This document shows, in pieces, positions 7,801 through 13,649 of a stretch of DNA of 13,649 nucleotides. A model generated the notes under the pieces. It did not search any database. It worked only from the letters and a program-made list of their open reading frames with translations, and was not told the DNA's origin. The DNA is from Bacillota bacterium (lineage in GTDB: Bacteria > Bacillota > Clostridia > Christensenellales > UMGS416): NCBI GenBank assembly GCA_023409755.1, contig JAEYRA010000015.1:1-13649 (forward strand), written 5' to 3'. Every line of letters begins with the position of its first letter. The first letter of the stretch is position 1. Both the position numbers and the translations under genes were made by a program.

Positions 7801-8167
7801 GGAGGACCGCAGCGTGCTGCAAGCCATGGACAGCGACCTCACCGATGGCACGTCGTCCAGTCTTTATAACATCAACTTCCGCGCCAAGAAGAACACCGGT
7901 GTACTGCCGGCGGACGACGCTTCGGCGGTGCTCGGCCTGGTGGTGGAGAATGCCCAGCAGGCGCTCACTGCCATGCGCGGCGGCCGGGTGGCGGTGTACC
8001 CCTGGCGTGATGGCAAGGAGATCGCCTGTGACCGGTGCGGGTACCGGGCGCTGTGCCGCATCGACGTGCGGTCCAACCGGCAATTCCGGCCGTTGCTGAA
8101 CCAGGCCGAGGTGCAGGAGAGAGTGAACCAGGCGAAGGAGGCGAATGATCATGGCATGGACGGCTGA
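4805..8167 (+). CDS. addB: ATP-dependent helicase/nuclease subunit B (AddB)
   Basis: A 1120-residue protein, close to the usual 1100-1170. With AddA it forms the heterodimer that unwinds and resects double-strand breaks and responds to Chi to load RecA. The N-terminus carries the Walker A GRAGAGKS at residues 8-15 (K14), with a helicase-like but Chi-recognising body. The C-terminal RecB-type nuclease has IDYKSS at 920-925 with D921 as metal/catalytic acid. All four Fe-S cysteines are visible: C762 in FGNCPFQHF, and C1075, C1078 and C1084 in the C-x2-C-x5-C motif CDRCGYRALC. This matches the spacing in Bacillus subtilis AddB. ATG 4805 is chosen for its AGGAGGTG site and because MGLRFVVGRAG is the normal family start; the frame remains open to an ATG at 4667. 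It overlaps addA by 17 bp, consistent with fixed subunit ratio. Confidence 0.97.
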   Translation: MGLRFVVGRAGAGKSAWVYGDIAAGLSAGGRPVYLVVPEQYTLHTEKELMTALGAPGLMQVRVVSPTRLAEEVFSQVRQERAKEIGESGLAMALRASAAAVAGDLQAYRAVLGYHGFSLEMVRLIAECRRFDIGPDQIGVAAERTRGALQAKARDIALLYRQYDAFLQSHRFIDGESRFNSFIDSIASAAFLAGCRFYFDGFDYLSAQNCRMVAALAAVGESVTLVMDADPAPGEDDELFQAAQRNMARLTALVEPMGLPVERVTLDGSQRRTPMPPDVAHLEQNLFAMRTDVQPRRGDVQFCRANTVEEEVEAAACHVLTLARQEGLHWREIAIQCGDHDAYAPVIARVFARYRIPVFVDSRRQIARHPAVQFLLGLLQVLERNYRPADVLRLWKAGFFPFDQRTGEALELYLTAFGQRGRRAWERAWTRGQDVFDLVALNRCRQAVTDAVETVRRAAGSGHPTGRKWAEALFALLDSMGFDTLLDEQAAALREAGLLEEAAVTGHVWNSVMDVLDELCELLGNDPLTVEELSDVLRSGFEAIEIGILPTGVDQVQVGSISRSKYSGLQHLLLLGACNGALSGAAEVRGPFTSRDIDELKTAGLEVGRDSDLRDSQRRFAVYQAVTKGARGLYVSWSRLGPDGAEVERDRLLVRMLELLGTKEEEVPLAADRIAATADANGFRHRLSALLAAQCAGQEPAAPQQASLLWHLREPTRREDTERVLRLFRQGLAEDDTIPAAGALFSAGSRISASQLETFGNCPFQHFVTHGLRPVPWREYGVPITEVGNFLHQAMERFGQRMQAEHINLADATEDEVRTAMGQEAAALQQEFQYGLLNDSARLRWTGGNLRQIAEMAADTYRRQMAQGQFRSFGQEVRFGRGGIPAAPLRLPNGSVVYLEGRVDRLDILPAEGFEYFRVIDYKSSARPLTVEDAVNGLEVQTWLYAYALSTAWPRFRGTPGTAAAAYLFPLSHPWVNDDDETDADQQMRAKLQLKGWCLEDRSVLQAMDSDLTDGTSSSLYNINFRAKKNTGVLPADDASAVLGLVVENAQQALTAMRGGRVAVYPWRDGKEIACDRCGYRALCRIDVRSNRQFRPLLNQAEVQERVNQAKEANDHGMDG

Positions 8168-11100
8168 CCAGCGCAGCGCCATTGAGGTGGGCGAGGGGAA
8201 CCTGGTGGTGGCGGCGGCGGCCGGCTCCGGCAAGACGGCCGTGCTGGTGGAGCGCATCTGCCGGCTCATCGTAGCCGAGGGGGCCGATGTGGAACGCATG
8301 CTCATCTCCACCTTCACCCGCGCCGCCGCGGCGGAGATGCGCGAGCGCATCGCCCGCCGTGTGCAGGAGGAAGCGGCTGCCGGCGGGCCCGAGAGCCGCC
8401 GTCTACAGCGGCAATTGAATCGCATGGATCGCGCGCCCATCGGTACCCTTCATTCGTTTTGCGATACACTGCTTCGTCAGTATTACCACCTCATCGGGCT
8501 GGAGCCCACCTTCCGGGTGGAGGATGAGAACGTCACCGAAAGCCTGCTGGACGAGGTGCTGACCGACGTCATGGAGGAGTGCTTTGAGGTGGGGGCCCCC
8601 GCGTTCCTCAACCTGGCGGATTGCTGGGGCGGGCGGGATGGCGAAGGGCTGGCGGAACTGGTGTCCACGCTCTACCACCGCATTCAGAACTACCCGAATC
8701 CGTTGGATTGGCTGCGTGCCCAAGCCTCTGCCTTTGATTTTTCGCGGTTGGAGGACACCCCCTGGTATGGGGAACTCGTGCGGCGGGTGGAGGACAACCT
8801 TCGCTTGGCTGCGAGCCTGCTGGATACCGCCCTGCAGGAGTGCGCCTTGCCCGGCGGGCCAGCGGTATACCTGCCCCAGCTGGAAGCAGAGCAGGCCGCG
8901 CTGAACGCCCTGCTGGAGCAATACGACGGTGCGCTGCCACCGTTGGAGAGCCTGGGCGGTGTGTTTGGACGCCTGCCGGCAGCCCGCGGCGGGGTGGATG
9001 GCGAGCGCAAGGCCGCGGTACAGAGCCTGCGCAACGCCGCCAAGAAGGCGGTGGACACCGCCCAAAAGAACCCGCTGCTGGCCGGGCGTGCCGCGCTGGA
9101 GACCCGCACCCATGCCGTCGCCCCCCAGATGGCCGCCCTCTGCCGGGTGGTGGAGACGTTCGACGAAGCCTTTGCGAGGGAGAAGCGCCGCCAGAACGTG
9201 CTCGATTTCAACGACCTGGAGCACCTGGCACTGCAGGTGCTGGCCGATGAGGCCGTGCAGCAGGAGGTACGGGAGACCTACGACTACGTGTTCGTGGACG
9301 AATACCAGGACATCAGCCCCATTCAGGACGCCATTCTGCGGCAGGTGGCCCGCCCCGGCCGCTTCTTCTGCGTGGGCGATGTCAAGCAGGGCATTTACCG
9401 TTTCCGCGCGGCCGAGCCAGCCATCTTCCTCAACCGGCTGGAGCGCTGCGGCACGCCCGAGGCACCCGGTGAGCAGCGCATTGACCTGGCGATGAACTTC
9501 CGCAGTGCGCCGCGGGTGGTGGCGCTGGTCAACTACCTGTTTGACGGCCTGATGAGCCGGCGGCTGGGTGATGTTGATTACGCCGGCCCCCACCGGCTGG
9601 TGGCCGGCGCTGCCGCTCCGCCATCGGATGCTGACGCCTCGCCGGAGGACGGCAACGAGTTCATCCTCATCGACAACGGCGGCCGCAGTGACCGGGAGTT
9701 GACCCGCCTGCAGGAGCTCATTTCGTTGGAGCGCGAGGCGACCGTCATCGCCGCCCGCATCGAGCGCCAGCTGGGCCAACCCCTGTGGGACGGCAAGGCG
9801 GGCCTTTTCCGCCCGACGCGCTTATCTGACATCGTCATTCTGCTGCGCTCGGTCTCCGGCGTGGCGGGGGTCTATACCGATGTGCTGCGCCGCTGCGGCA
9901 TCCCGGCGGAGGCCGAGGGCGAGGGCGGCTTTGGGGAGCAGCTGGAGATTCAGCTGCTGATGAGCTGCCTGCGGCTCATTGACAACACCCAGCGGGATGA
10001 GGATCTCATTGCCTGCCTTGCCTCGGTGGTGGGCGGGCTGGAGCTTGCGGACCTGGTGGAACTGCGCGGCGTGTACCGTGACGGCAGCTTTGCCCAGGCG
10101 GTGCTCTCCTACGCCGCCGGGCAGCAGGATGCGCTGGCTGAGCGTCTGCAGGCCTTCCTACAGCGGTTGGAGAGCTGGCGTGCCCTCGCCCGCCACAGTG
10201 ACCTGGAGAAGCTCATCTGGCAGGTGTGTGAGGATTCCGACCTGATGGATTGGGCGGCGACACTGCCCGGCGGCGATGGCCGCCAGGCCAACCTGCGGCA
10301 AGCGGCACTGCTGGGGCGCGGGTTCCCGGGCACACTGGCAGATTTCCTGCTGCGCTTTGAACGCCTGAGCTCCAAGCTCAAGCGTGCCACCGGCAGCACC
10401 CAGACGGAGGCCGTGCGCATCCTAACGGTGCACAAATCCAAGGGGTTGGAGTTCCCCATCGTCATTTTGGCCAACCTCTCCAAGCAGATCAACCAGATGG
10501 ACACCATGCAGCCCTTCCTGCTGCATGGCTCGCTGGGCCTGGGTCCGCGCTTCCACGATGCTGCCCAGCGCACCTACGGCAACACACTGGCCCGTCTGGC
10601 CATTCAGGGGCGCATCCATCGGGAGAATTGCTCCGAGGAAATGCGGCTCCTCTATGTGGCACTGACCCGTGCGCGGGAACGGCTCATCCTGGTGGCGACG
10701 GTAGGTGATTTACCCGCGGCACTCAACAAATGGCGGCTGCCGGTTTCAGCGGAGCTGCTGGCCAGCGGCAACCAAAGCTGGCTCGATTGGCTTGGCCCCA
10801 TGGCCCTGCGCAGCCCGGCGGGGGAGGCCTTGCTCGCCGGTGATGACGGCGCGGCCCAGCCACCCCACGATCCGCTTTGGCGCATCGATGTGGTGGCGGC
10901 TGAGGGCATCGAACGACGTTTTGTGTCCATCGGTGACCGGCAGGCGCGGGTGGAAGAACTGCTCGATGCCCTCCCCGACGAAGTGCCCCCGGACATCGAG
11001 CGTGACTTGACCTGGCACTACCCCTGGGGGGATGTGGCCGCGCTGCCCAGCAAGGTATCGGCGACGTCGCTGCTGGACCGCAAGCGCAACTGGCGGGGCC

Positions 11101-11672
11101 CGGTGCCCGCGCCGGAGATCAAGCGCAGACCGCTCTTCCTGGAGCAGACCCGGCGGTACAGCGCCACGGAGCTGGGTACTTTCGCCCACACGGTGCTGCA
11201 GTTGCTGCCGGTGCATGTTGCCATGGAGGACGTGCCCGGGCACCTGGCTGACTATGAAGCCCGGGGCCTGCTGCCCGAAGGCGTGGCGGGGCTCATCAAC
11301 CTCGGCTGGATTGAGCGGTATCTGAGGAGCGACCTCGTGCGGCGCATGCAGGCCTCCCCCCGGGTGGAGCGGGAGGTTCCTTTCAACCTCTCCCTGCCCG
11401 CCAGGGTCGTGTTCCCCAAGGATACCGGCGAGGAGGAACCCGTCCTGGTGCAGGGCATCATCGACTGCTGCTTTCTGGAAGAGGGGCGCTGGGTGCTGTT
11501 GGACTACAAGACCAACCGCGTGGACGCCACCCAGACGGCGGAGTCGCTGGTGGAGCATTACCGCCCGCAGCTCGCCGTCTACCGCCAAGCGCTGGAGACC
11601 ATCACCGGCACCCCGGTGGAGAGCGGCTGGCTTTACCTCCTTTCGGTGGGGGAGGCGCGTCAGGTGTTCTGA
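8151..11672 (+). CDS. addA: ATP-dependent helicase/nuclease subunit A (AddA)
   Basis: A 1173-residue UvrD/Rep-type (SF1A) helicase with a C-terminal nuclease, slightly shorter than B. subtilis AddA. Motifs in order: Walker A AAAAGSGKT (K28), motif Ia STFTRAAA near 53-60, motif II VDEYQD (D383-D387), motif III VGDVKQGIYRFR near 410-421, motif IV MNFRS near 448, motif V TVHKSKGLEFP near 758-768, and motif VI LLYVALTRARERL near 832-845. The nuclease has FAHTVL with H1013, GIIDCC with D1105 and LDYKTN with D1118, so both activities should be intact. ATG 8151 is preferred because AAGGAGG at 8135-8141 is 9 bp away and MAWTADQ fits the family; ATG 8145 would add only Met-Ile and lies 3 bp from the site. 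It reads 3'->5' in the AddAB complex of other species (established knowledge). No clear terminator follows. Confidence 0.97.
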   Translation: MAWTADQRSAIEVGEGNLVVAAAAGSGKTAVLVERICRLIVAEGADVERMLISTFTRAAAAEMRERIARRVQEEAAAGGPESRRLQRQLNRMDRAPIGTLHSFCDTLLRQYYHLIGLEPTFRVEDENVTESLLDEVLTDVMEECFEVGAPAFLNLADCWGGRDGEGLAELVSTLYHRIQNYPNPLDWLRAQASAFDFSRLEDTPWYGELVRRVEDNLRLAASLLDTALQECALPGGPAVYLPQLEAEQAALNALLEQYDGALPPLESLGGVFGRLPAARGGVDGERKAAVQSLRNAAKKAVDTAQKNPLLAGRAALETRTHAVAPQMAALCRVVETFDEAFAREKRRQNVLDFNDLEHLALQVLADEAVQQEVRETYDYVFVDEYQDISPIQDAILRQVARPGRFFCVGDVKQGIYRFRAAEPAIFLNRLERCGTPEAPGEQRIDLAMNFRSAPRVVALVNYLFDGLMSRRLGDVDYAGPHRLVAGAAAPPSDADASPEDGNEFILIDNGGRSDRELTRLQELISLEREATVIAARIERQLGQPLWDGKAGLFRPTRLSDIVILLRSVSGVAGVYTDVLRRCGIPAEAEGEGGFGEQLEIQLLMSCLRLIDNTQRDEDLIACLASVVGGLELADLVELRGVYRDGSFAQAVLSYAAGQQDALAERLQAFLQRLESWRALARHSDLEKLIWQVCEDSDLMDWAATLPGGDGRQANLRQAALLGRGFPGTLADFLLRFERLSSKLKRATGSTQTEAVRILTVHKSKGLEFPIVILANLSKQINQMDTMQPFLLHGSLGLGPRFHDAAQRTYGNTLARLAIQGRIHRENCSEEMRLLYVALTRARERLILVATVGDLPAALNKWRLPVSAELLASGNQSWLDWLGPMALRSPAGEALLAGDDGAAQPPHDPLWRIDVVAAEGIERRFVSIGDRQARVEELLDALPDEVPPDIERDLTWHYPWGDVAALPSKVSATSLLDRKRNWRGPVPAPEIKRRPLFLEQTRRYSATELGTFAHTVLQLLPVHVAMEDVPGHLADYEARGLLPEGVAGLINLGWIERYLRSDLVRRMQASPRVEREVPFNLSLPARVVFPKDTGEEEPVLVQGIIDCCFLEEGRWVLLDYKTNRVDATQTAESLVEHYRPQLAVYRQALETITGTPVESGWLYLLSVGEARQVF

Positions 11673-11714
11673 CGGTGAGCAAGGGCGTACACCACAACGC
11701 AACCATTTCCCTGT

Positions 11715-11741
11715 TTGCCGACCGGATTTCAACGGTATACT
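11715..11741 (+). promoter_or_regulatory. Candidate promoter of the UroD/thioredoxin/GTPase unit
   Basis: TATACT at 11736-11741 matches the -10 consensus at five of six positions. TTGCCG at 11715-11720 is a four-of-six -35 with a 15-bp spacer. It lies in the 96-bp gap after addA, where the base composition becomes more AT-rich, and would start transcription about 20 bp before the GGGAGG ribosome-binding site at 11758-11763. No operator or riboswitch is evident. Confidence 0.5.
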
Positions 11742-11768
11742 GAACACAAGGTTGGACGGGAGGTTGCC

Positions 11769-13130
11769 ATGAACGGAAAAGAACTGGTACGCAACGCCAT
11801 TCTCTGCCAAGAGGTCGAACGCATCCCATGGGTGCCCTTTGTGGGTTGCCACGCCGCAAAGCTGTTGGATATTTCTGCTGAGGACTATTTCAAGGACGCC
11901 GCGCAGATTGTGCGAGGCGCGCTGCTGGCTGATAAGCTCTATGAGCCCGACGGACTGCCGGTGCTCTTTGATTTGCAGGTGGAGGCCGAAGCCCTGGGCT
12001 GCCGGGTGCAGTTCTCGGCGGAGAATCCGCCGGCCGTCATGTCCCACCCGCTGGAGGGGACGAACGATCGCTCAGCCCTGCGGGTGCCGGGCAAGGGCGA
12101 TGGCCGCTTCCCCGTAGTGCTGGAGGCTGCCCGCCGCATCGTGGCCGAGCTGGGCGACCGCATGGCCATCTATGGCCTGGTGACCGGCCCCTTTACGCTG
12201 GGCCTGCACCTGCGGGGGACTGACATCTTCTTCGACATGCTGGACGACCCCGACAGCGTGACCGAGCTCATGTCCTTCTGCGCCGAGGTGTGCAAGACCG
12301 TGGCCGGCTGGTACCTGGAGGCCGGCGTGGACATCGTCGCCATTGTGGACCCGATGACGAGCCAGATTTCCAGCGACAACTTTGCCGAGTTTGTGCGGCC
12401 CGCGGCCACGGCGGTCTTTGACCACATCCGTGACCTGGGCGGGTTGGCGTCGTTCTTTGTGTGCGGCAACGCCAAGCGCAACATTGAGGAAATGTGCCGC
12501 TGCCATCCCCACAACCTGTCCATCGACGAGAACATTCCCCTGGGGTATGTCAAGGACATTGCCGAGCGTTACGGCGTTTCGGTGGGCGGCAACATCCAGC
12601 TGACGGTGACGATGCTGCTGGGCACGCCGGCGGACAACATCCGTGACGCGGCCAACTGCTGTGCCATCGGCGGCAAACGGGGCTTCGTGTTGTCGCCCGG
12701 CTGCGACATGCCCTTTGCCACGCCGACGGTGAACGTGCAGGCCATCGCTGCCTATGTCCATGGGCGGGACGGCGAGTTCCTGGCCACCCATCAGGCTGAG
12801 GGGTTACAGGTCGTGGCCTATGACAAGCCGGACTACCCCACACAGGCCGGGGTGGCCGTCGACGTCATCACGCTGGACTCCGAGAGCTGCGCCCCCTGCC
12901 AATACATGATGGAGGCCGTGCGCGCCGCCGCAAAGGACTTGCCGGCGCTGACGGTGACCGAACATAAGGTGAAGACACCAGAAGGCATCGGCTGCATGCT
13001 GGCCCTGGGGGTCAAGAACATCCCGACGATCGTGGTGGACGGCGAAACCCGCTACATTAGCATCATCCCCGAGGTGGCCGAGCTGCGCGCGACCTTTGAG
13101 CAGGCGCTGCGGGGGAAGGGATTGCTGTGA
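11769..13130 (+). CDS. Uroporphyrinogen-decarboxylase-family (MtaA/MtbA-like) protein fused to a CxxC thioredoxin-like domain
   Basis: A 453-residue two-domain protein. Residues 1 to about 335 follow the UroD-fold corrinoid:thiol methyltransferase pattern: GPFTLGLHLRG, DPMTSQISSDNFAEFVRP, FFVCGNAKRNI and LSPGCDMPFATPTVNVQAI. In MtaA/MtbA the zinc that activates the thiol is held by H-x-C and a later Cys. Here C232 and C312 are present with similar spacing, but the His position is F230. A C-R-C-H-P-H cluster at 243-248 follows. Residues about 340-450 form a thioredoxin-like domain with C374-A-P-C377 and a KNIPTIVVDGE segment containing the likely cis-Pro. GGGAGG lies 5 bp before ATG 11769. It is probably not heme-pathway UroD. 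A corrinoid-linked or thiol-linked methyl transfer role is inferred; substrate unknown. Confidence 0.85.
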   Translation: MNGKELVRNAILCQEVERIPWVPFVGCHAAKLLDISAEDYFKDAAQIVRGALLADKLYEPDGLPVLFDLQVEAEALGCRVQFSAENPPAVMSHPLEGTNDRSALRVPGKGDGRFPVVLEAARRIVAELGDRMAIYGLVTGPFTLGLHLRGTDIFFDMLDDPDSVTELMSFCAEVCKTVAGWYLEAGVDIVAIVDPMTSQISSDNFAEFVRPAATAVFDHIRDLGGLASFFVCGNAKRNIEEMCRCHPHNLSIDENIPLGYVKDIAERYGVSVGGNIQLTVTMLLGTPADNIRDAANCCAIGGKRGFVLSPGCDMPFATPTVNVQAIAAYVHGRDGEFLATHQAEGLQVVAYDKPDYPTQAGVAVDVITLDSESCAPCQYMMEAVRAAAKDLPALTVTEHKVKTPEGIGCMLALGVKNIPTIVVDGETRYISIIPEVAELRATFEQALRGKGLL

Positions 13131-13399
13131 CGCTGACGGTTGTCACCATCCGCCAGCTCTGTTCGGCCTGCCATATTGTGGAGGGGGCCCTGCGGGAGAT
13201 TTTCGCGCGGGTGCAGCAGGAGTTGCCGGCGCTGGAGCTGGAGTGGGTTGTCTATGACGACCCGAACGCGGCGATGGACTACCCGGGGCTGGAGCTGCCC
13301 AAGTTCCCGGCGATCTTCCTGAAAGGGGAGCAGATGACGGCGGGGTCCATCCCCAGCCTGCGGGAGCTGACCCGATGGATGGAGGAGAGCGAAGCGTGA
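13127..13399 (+). CDS. Small thioredoxin-like protein with CSAC motif
   Basis: A 90-residue cytosolic protein of thioredoxin/glutaredoxin-like fold. A first strand LTVVTI is followed by C12-S-A-C15, a long helix, a second strand LEWVVYDD, and KFPAIFLKGEQ with P61 as likely cis-Pro. It ends with the IPSLRELTRWM helix. Its layout parallels the C-terminal domain of the preceding protein, including LPAL, a GE turn and the IP-x-x-x-EL helix, suggesting the two domains are related. The start is GTG at 13127, overlapping the preceding stop as GTGA, with GGGGAAGGG just upstream. It is a dithiol protein that could pass electrons, or perhaps metal, to its neighbours; its partner is unknown. It overlaps the GTPase start by the same GTGA arrangement. 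Confidence 0.82.
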   Translation: MTLTVVTIRQLCSACHIVEGALREIFARVQQELPALELEWVVYDDPNAAMDYPGLELPKFPAIFLKGEQMTAGSIPSLRELTRWMEESEA

Positions 13400-13649
13400 A
13401 ACGGCTGATGGTCATTGGCGGGTTCCTGGGGGCAGGCAAGACGACGGTCATTCTGGCGCTGGCCCGTCGGTTGGCGGGGGAGGGCCACCGTGTCGCGGTC
13501 GTCACCAACGACAGGGGCACCGCGCTGGTGGACACACTCTATCTGCAGTCTCAGGGCCTCCCGGCCTATGGCCTGGGCGGGGGGTGTTTCTGCACCCAGT
13601 TGGAGAATTTTCACACCGTGCTGCAGACAATTGACGAGGCCGAGCACCC
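13396..13649 (+). CDS. G3E-family P-loop GTPase (CobW/HypB-like), N-terminal part, runs off window
   Basis: 84 codons are visible with no stop before the window end, so the gene continues beyond it. MKRLMVIGGFLGAGKTT is the G3E Walker A loop (GGFLGAGKTT at residues 8-17), followed by VAVVTNDRGTALVDT at about 34-48 and LGGGCFCT with C64 and C66 at the place where G3E proteins carry the GCxCC metal-binding motif; the last Cys is Thr here. G3E GTPases deliver metals or cofactors (HypB nickel, CobW-type zinc/cobalt, MeaB B12 enzyme protection). TND-x-G forms are often seen near corrinoid proteins, to my recollection. GTG 13396 overlaps the preceding stop as GTGA, so the three genes form one translationally coupled unit. 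Confidence 0.87.
   Translation, partial: MKRLMVIGGFLGAGKTTVILALARRLAGEGHRVAVVTNDRGTALVDTLYLQSQGLPAYGLGGGCFCTQLENFHTVLQTIDEAEH

Noticed and set aside
8403..9779. Minus-strand open frame of 458 codons opposite addA
   Set aside because: Antisense shadow of a helicase gene with all motifs intact on the + strand.
11673..11768. Terminator after addA
   Set aside because: Only a weak GGTG/CACC pairing with a long loop and no T tract; not enough to call a terminator.
10746..12047. Minus-strand open frame of 433 codons spanning the end of addA and the start of the UroD gene
   Set aside because: It crosses a real intergenic promoter region and two + strand genes; no recognisable protein content.
11769..12780. 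Authentic heme-pathway uroporphyrinogen decarboxylase (HemE)
   Set aside because: The CGN and SPGC zinc-site cysteines and the thioredoxin fusion fit the MtaA/MtbA-like branch, and no heme genes are adjacent.
1..13649. Mobile elements, CRISPR arrays, tRNA or rRNA genes
   Set aside because: No transposase or integrase coding text, no regularly spaced repeats, and no cloverleaf or rRNA-like sequence was seen on either strand.

Overview
The window reads as chromosomal DNA of an anaerobic, low-oxygen-adapted member of the Firmicutes (Bacillota), probably a GC-rich clostridial or Negativicutes-type lineage. The reasons are the AddAB rather than RecBCD recombination nuclease, an oxygen-sensitive indolepyruvate:ferredoxin oxidoreductase gene, strong AGGAGG ribosome-binding sites, and a corrinoid-methyltransferase-type gene. 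The exact taxon cannot be fixed from this sequence. Every convincing gene is on the + strand and coding density is very high. The long minus-strand open frames are antisense shadows of GC-rich genes.

Layout. (1) Positions 1-4543 are a tightly packed row: the 3' part of iorB, the aryl-CoA ligase paaK, a tandem ACT-domain protein, alanine racemase alr, 5-formyltetrahydrofolate cyclo-ligase, and an unrecognised multi-pass membrane protein. IorB, PaaK and the ACT protein form a recognisable aromatic 2-oxoacid / aryl-acetate module, with the ACT protein a likely amino-acid sensor. alr, the cyclo-ligase and the membrane gene overlap one another and look translationally coupled. (2) Positions 4544-4804 are a 261-bp noncoding leader with several possible RNA helices. 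It ends in a convincing intrinsic terminator only 16 bp before the addB start codon. (3) Positions 4805-11672 hold addB and addA, complete and overlapping. They encode the two subunits of the AddAB helicase-nuclease that resects double-strand breaks, with helicase, nuclease and Fe-S motifs intact. (4) From 11769 to the window end is a new unit behind its own candidate promoter: a uroporphyrinogen-decarboxylase-family (MtaA/MtbA-like) protein fused to a C-terminal CxxC thioredoxin-like domain, a 90-residue stand-alone CxxC thioredoxin-like protein, and the 5' end of a G3E-type P-loop GTPase. The three are linked by GTGA start/stop overlaps.

Most of the window is ordinary housekeeping and metabolism. 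The part most worth a second look is the last block: a corrinoid/UroD-type methyltransferase scaffold that appears to lack the zinc-binding histidine of the MtaA/MtbA site, covalently joined to a dithiol domain and co-translated with a second dithiol protein and a metal-trafficking-type GTPase. The structured leader with terminator in front of addBA is the second point of interest.
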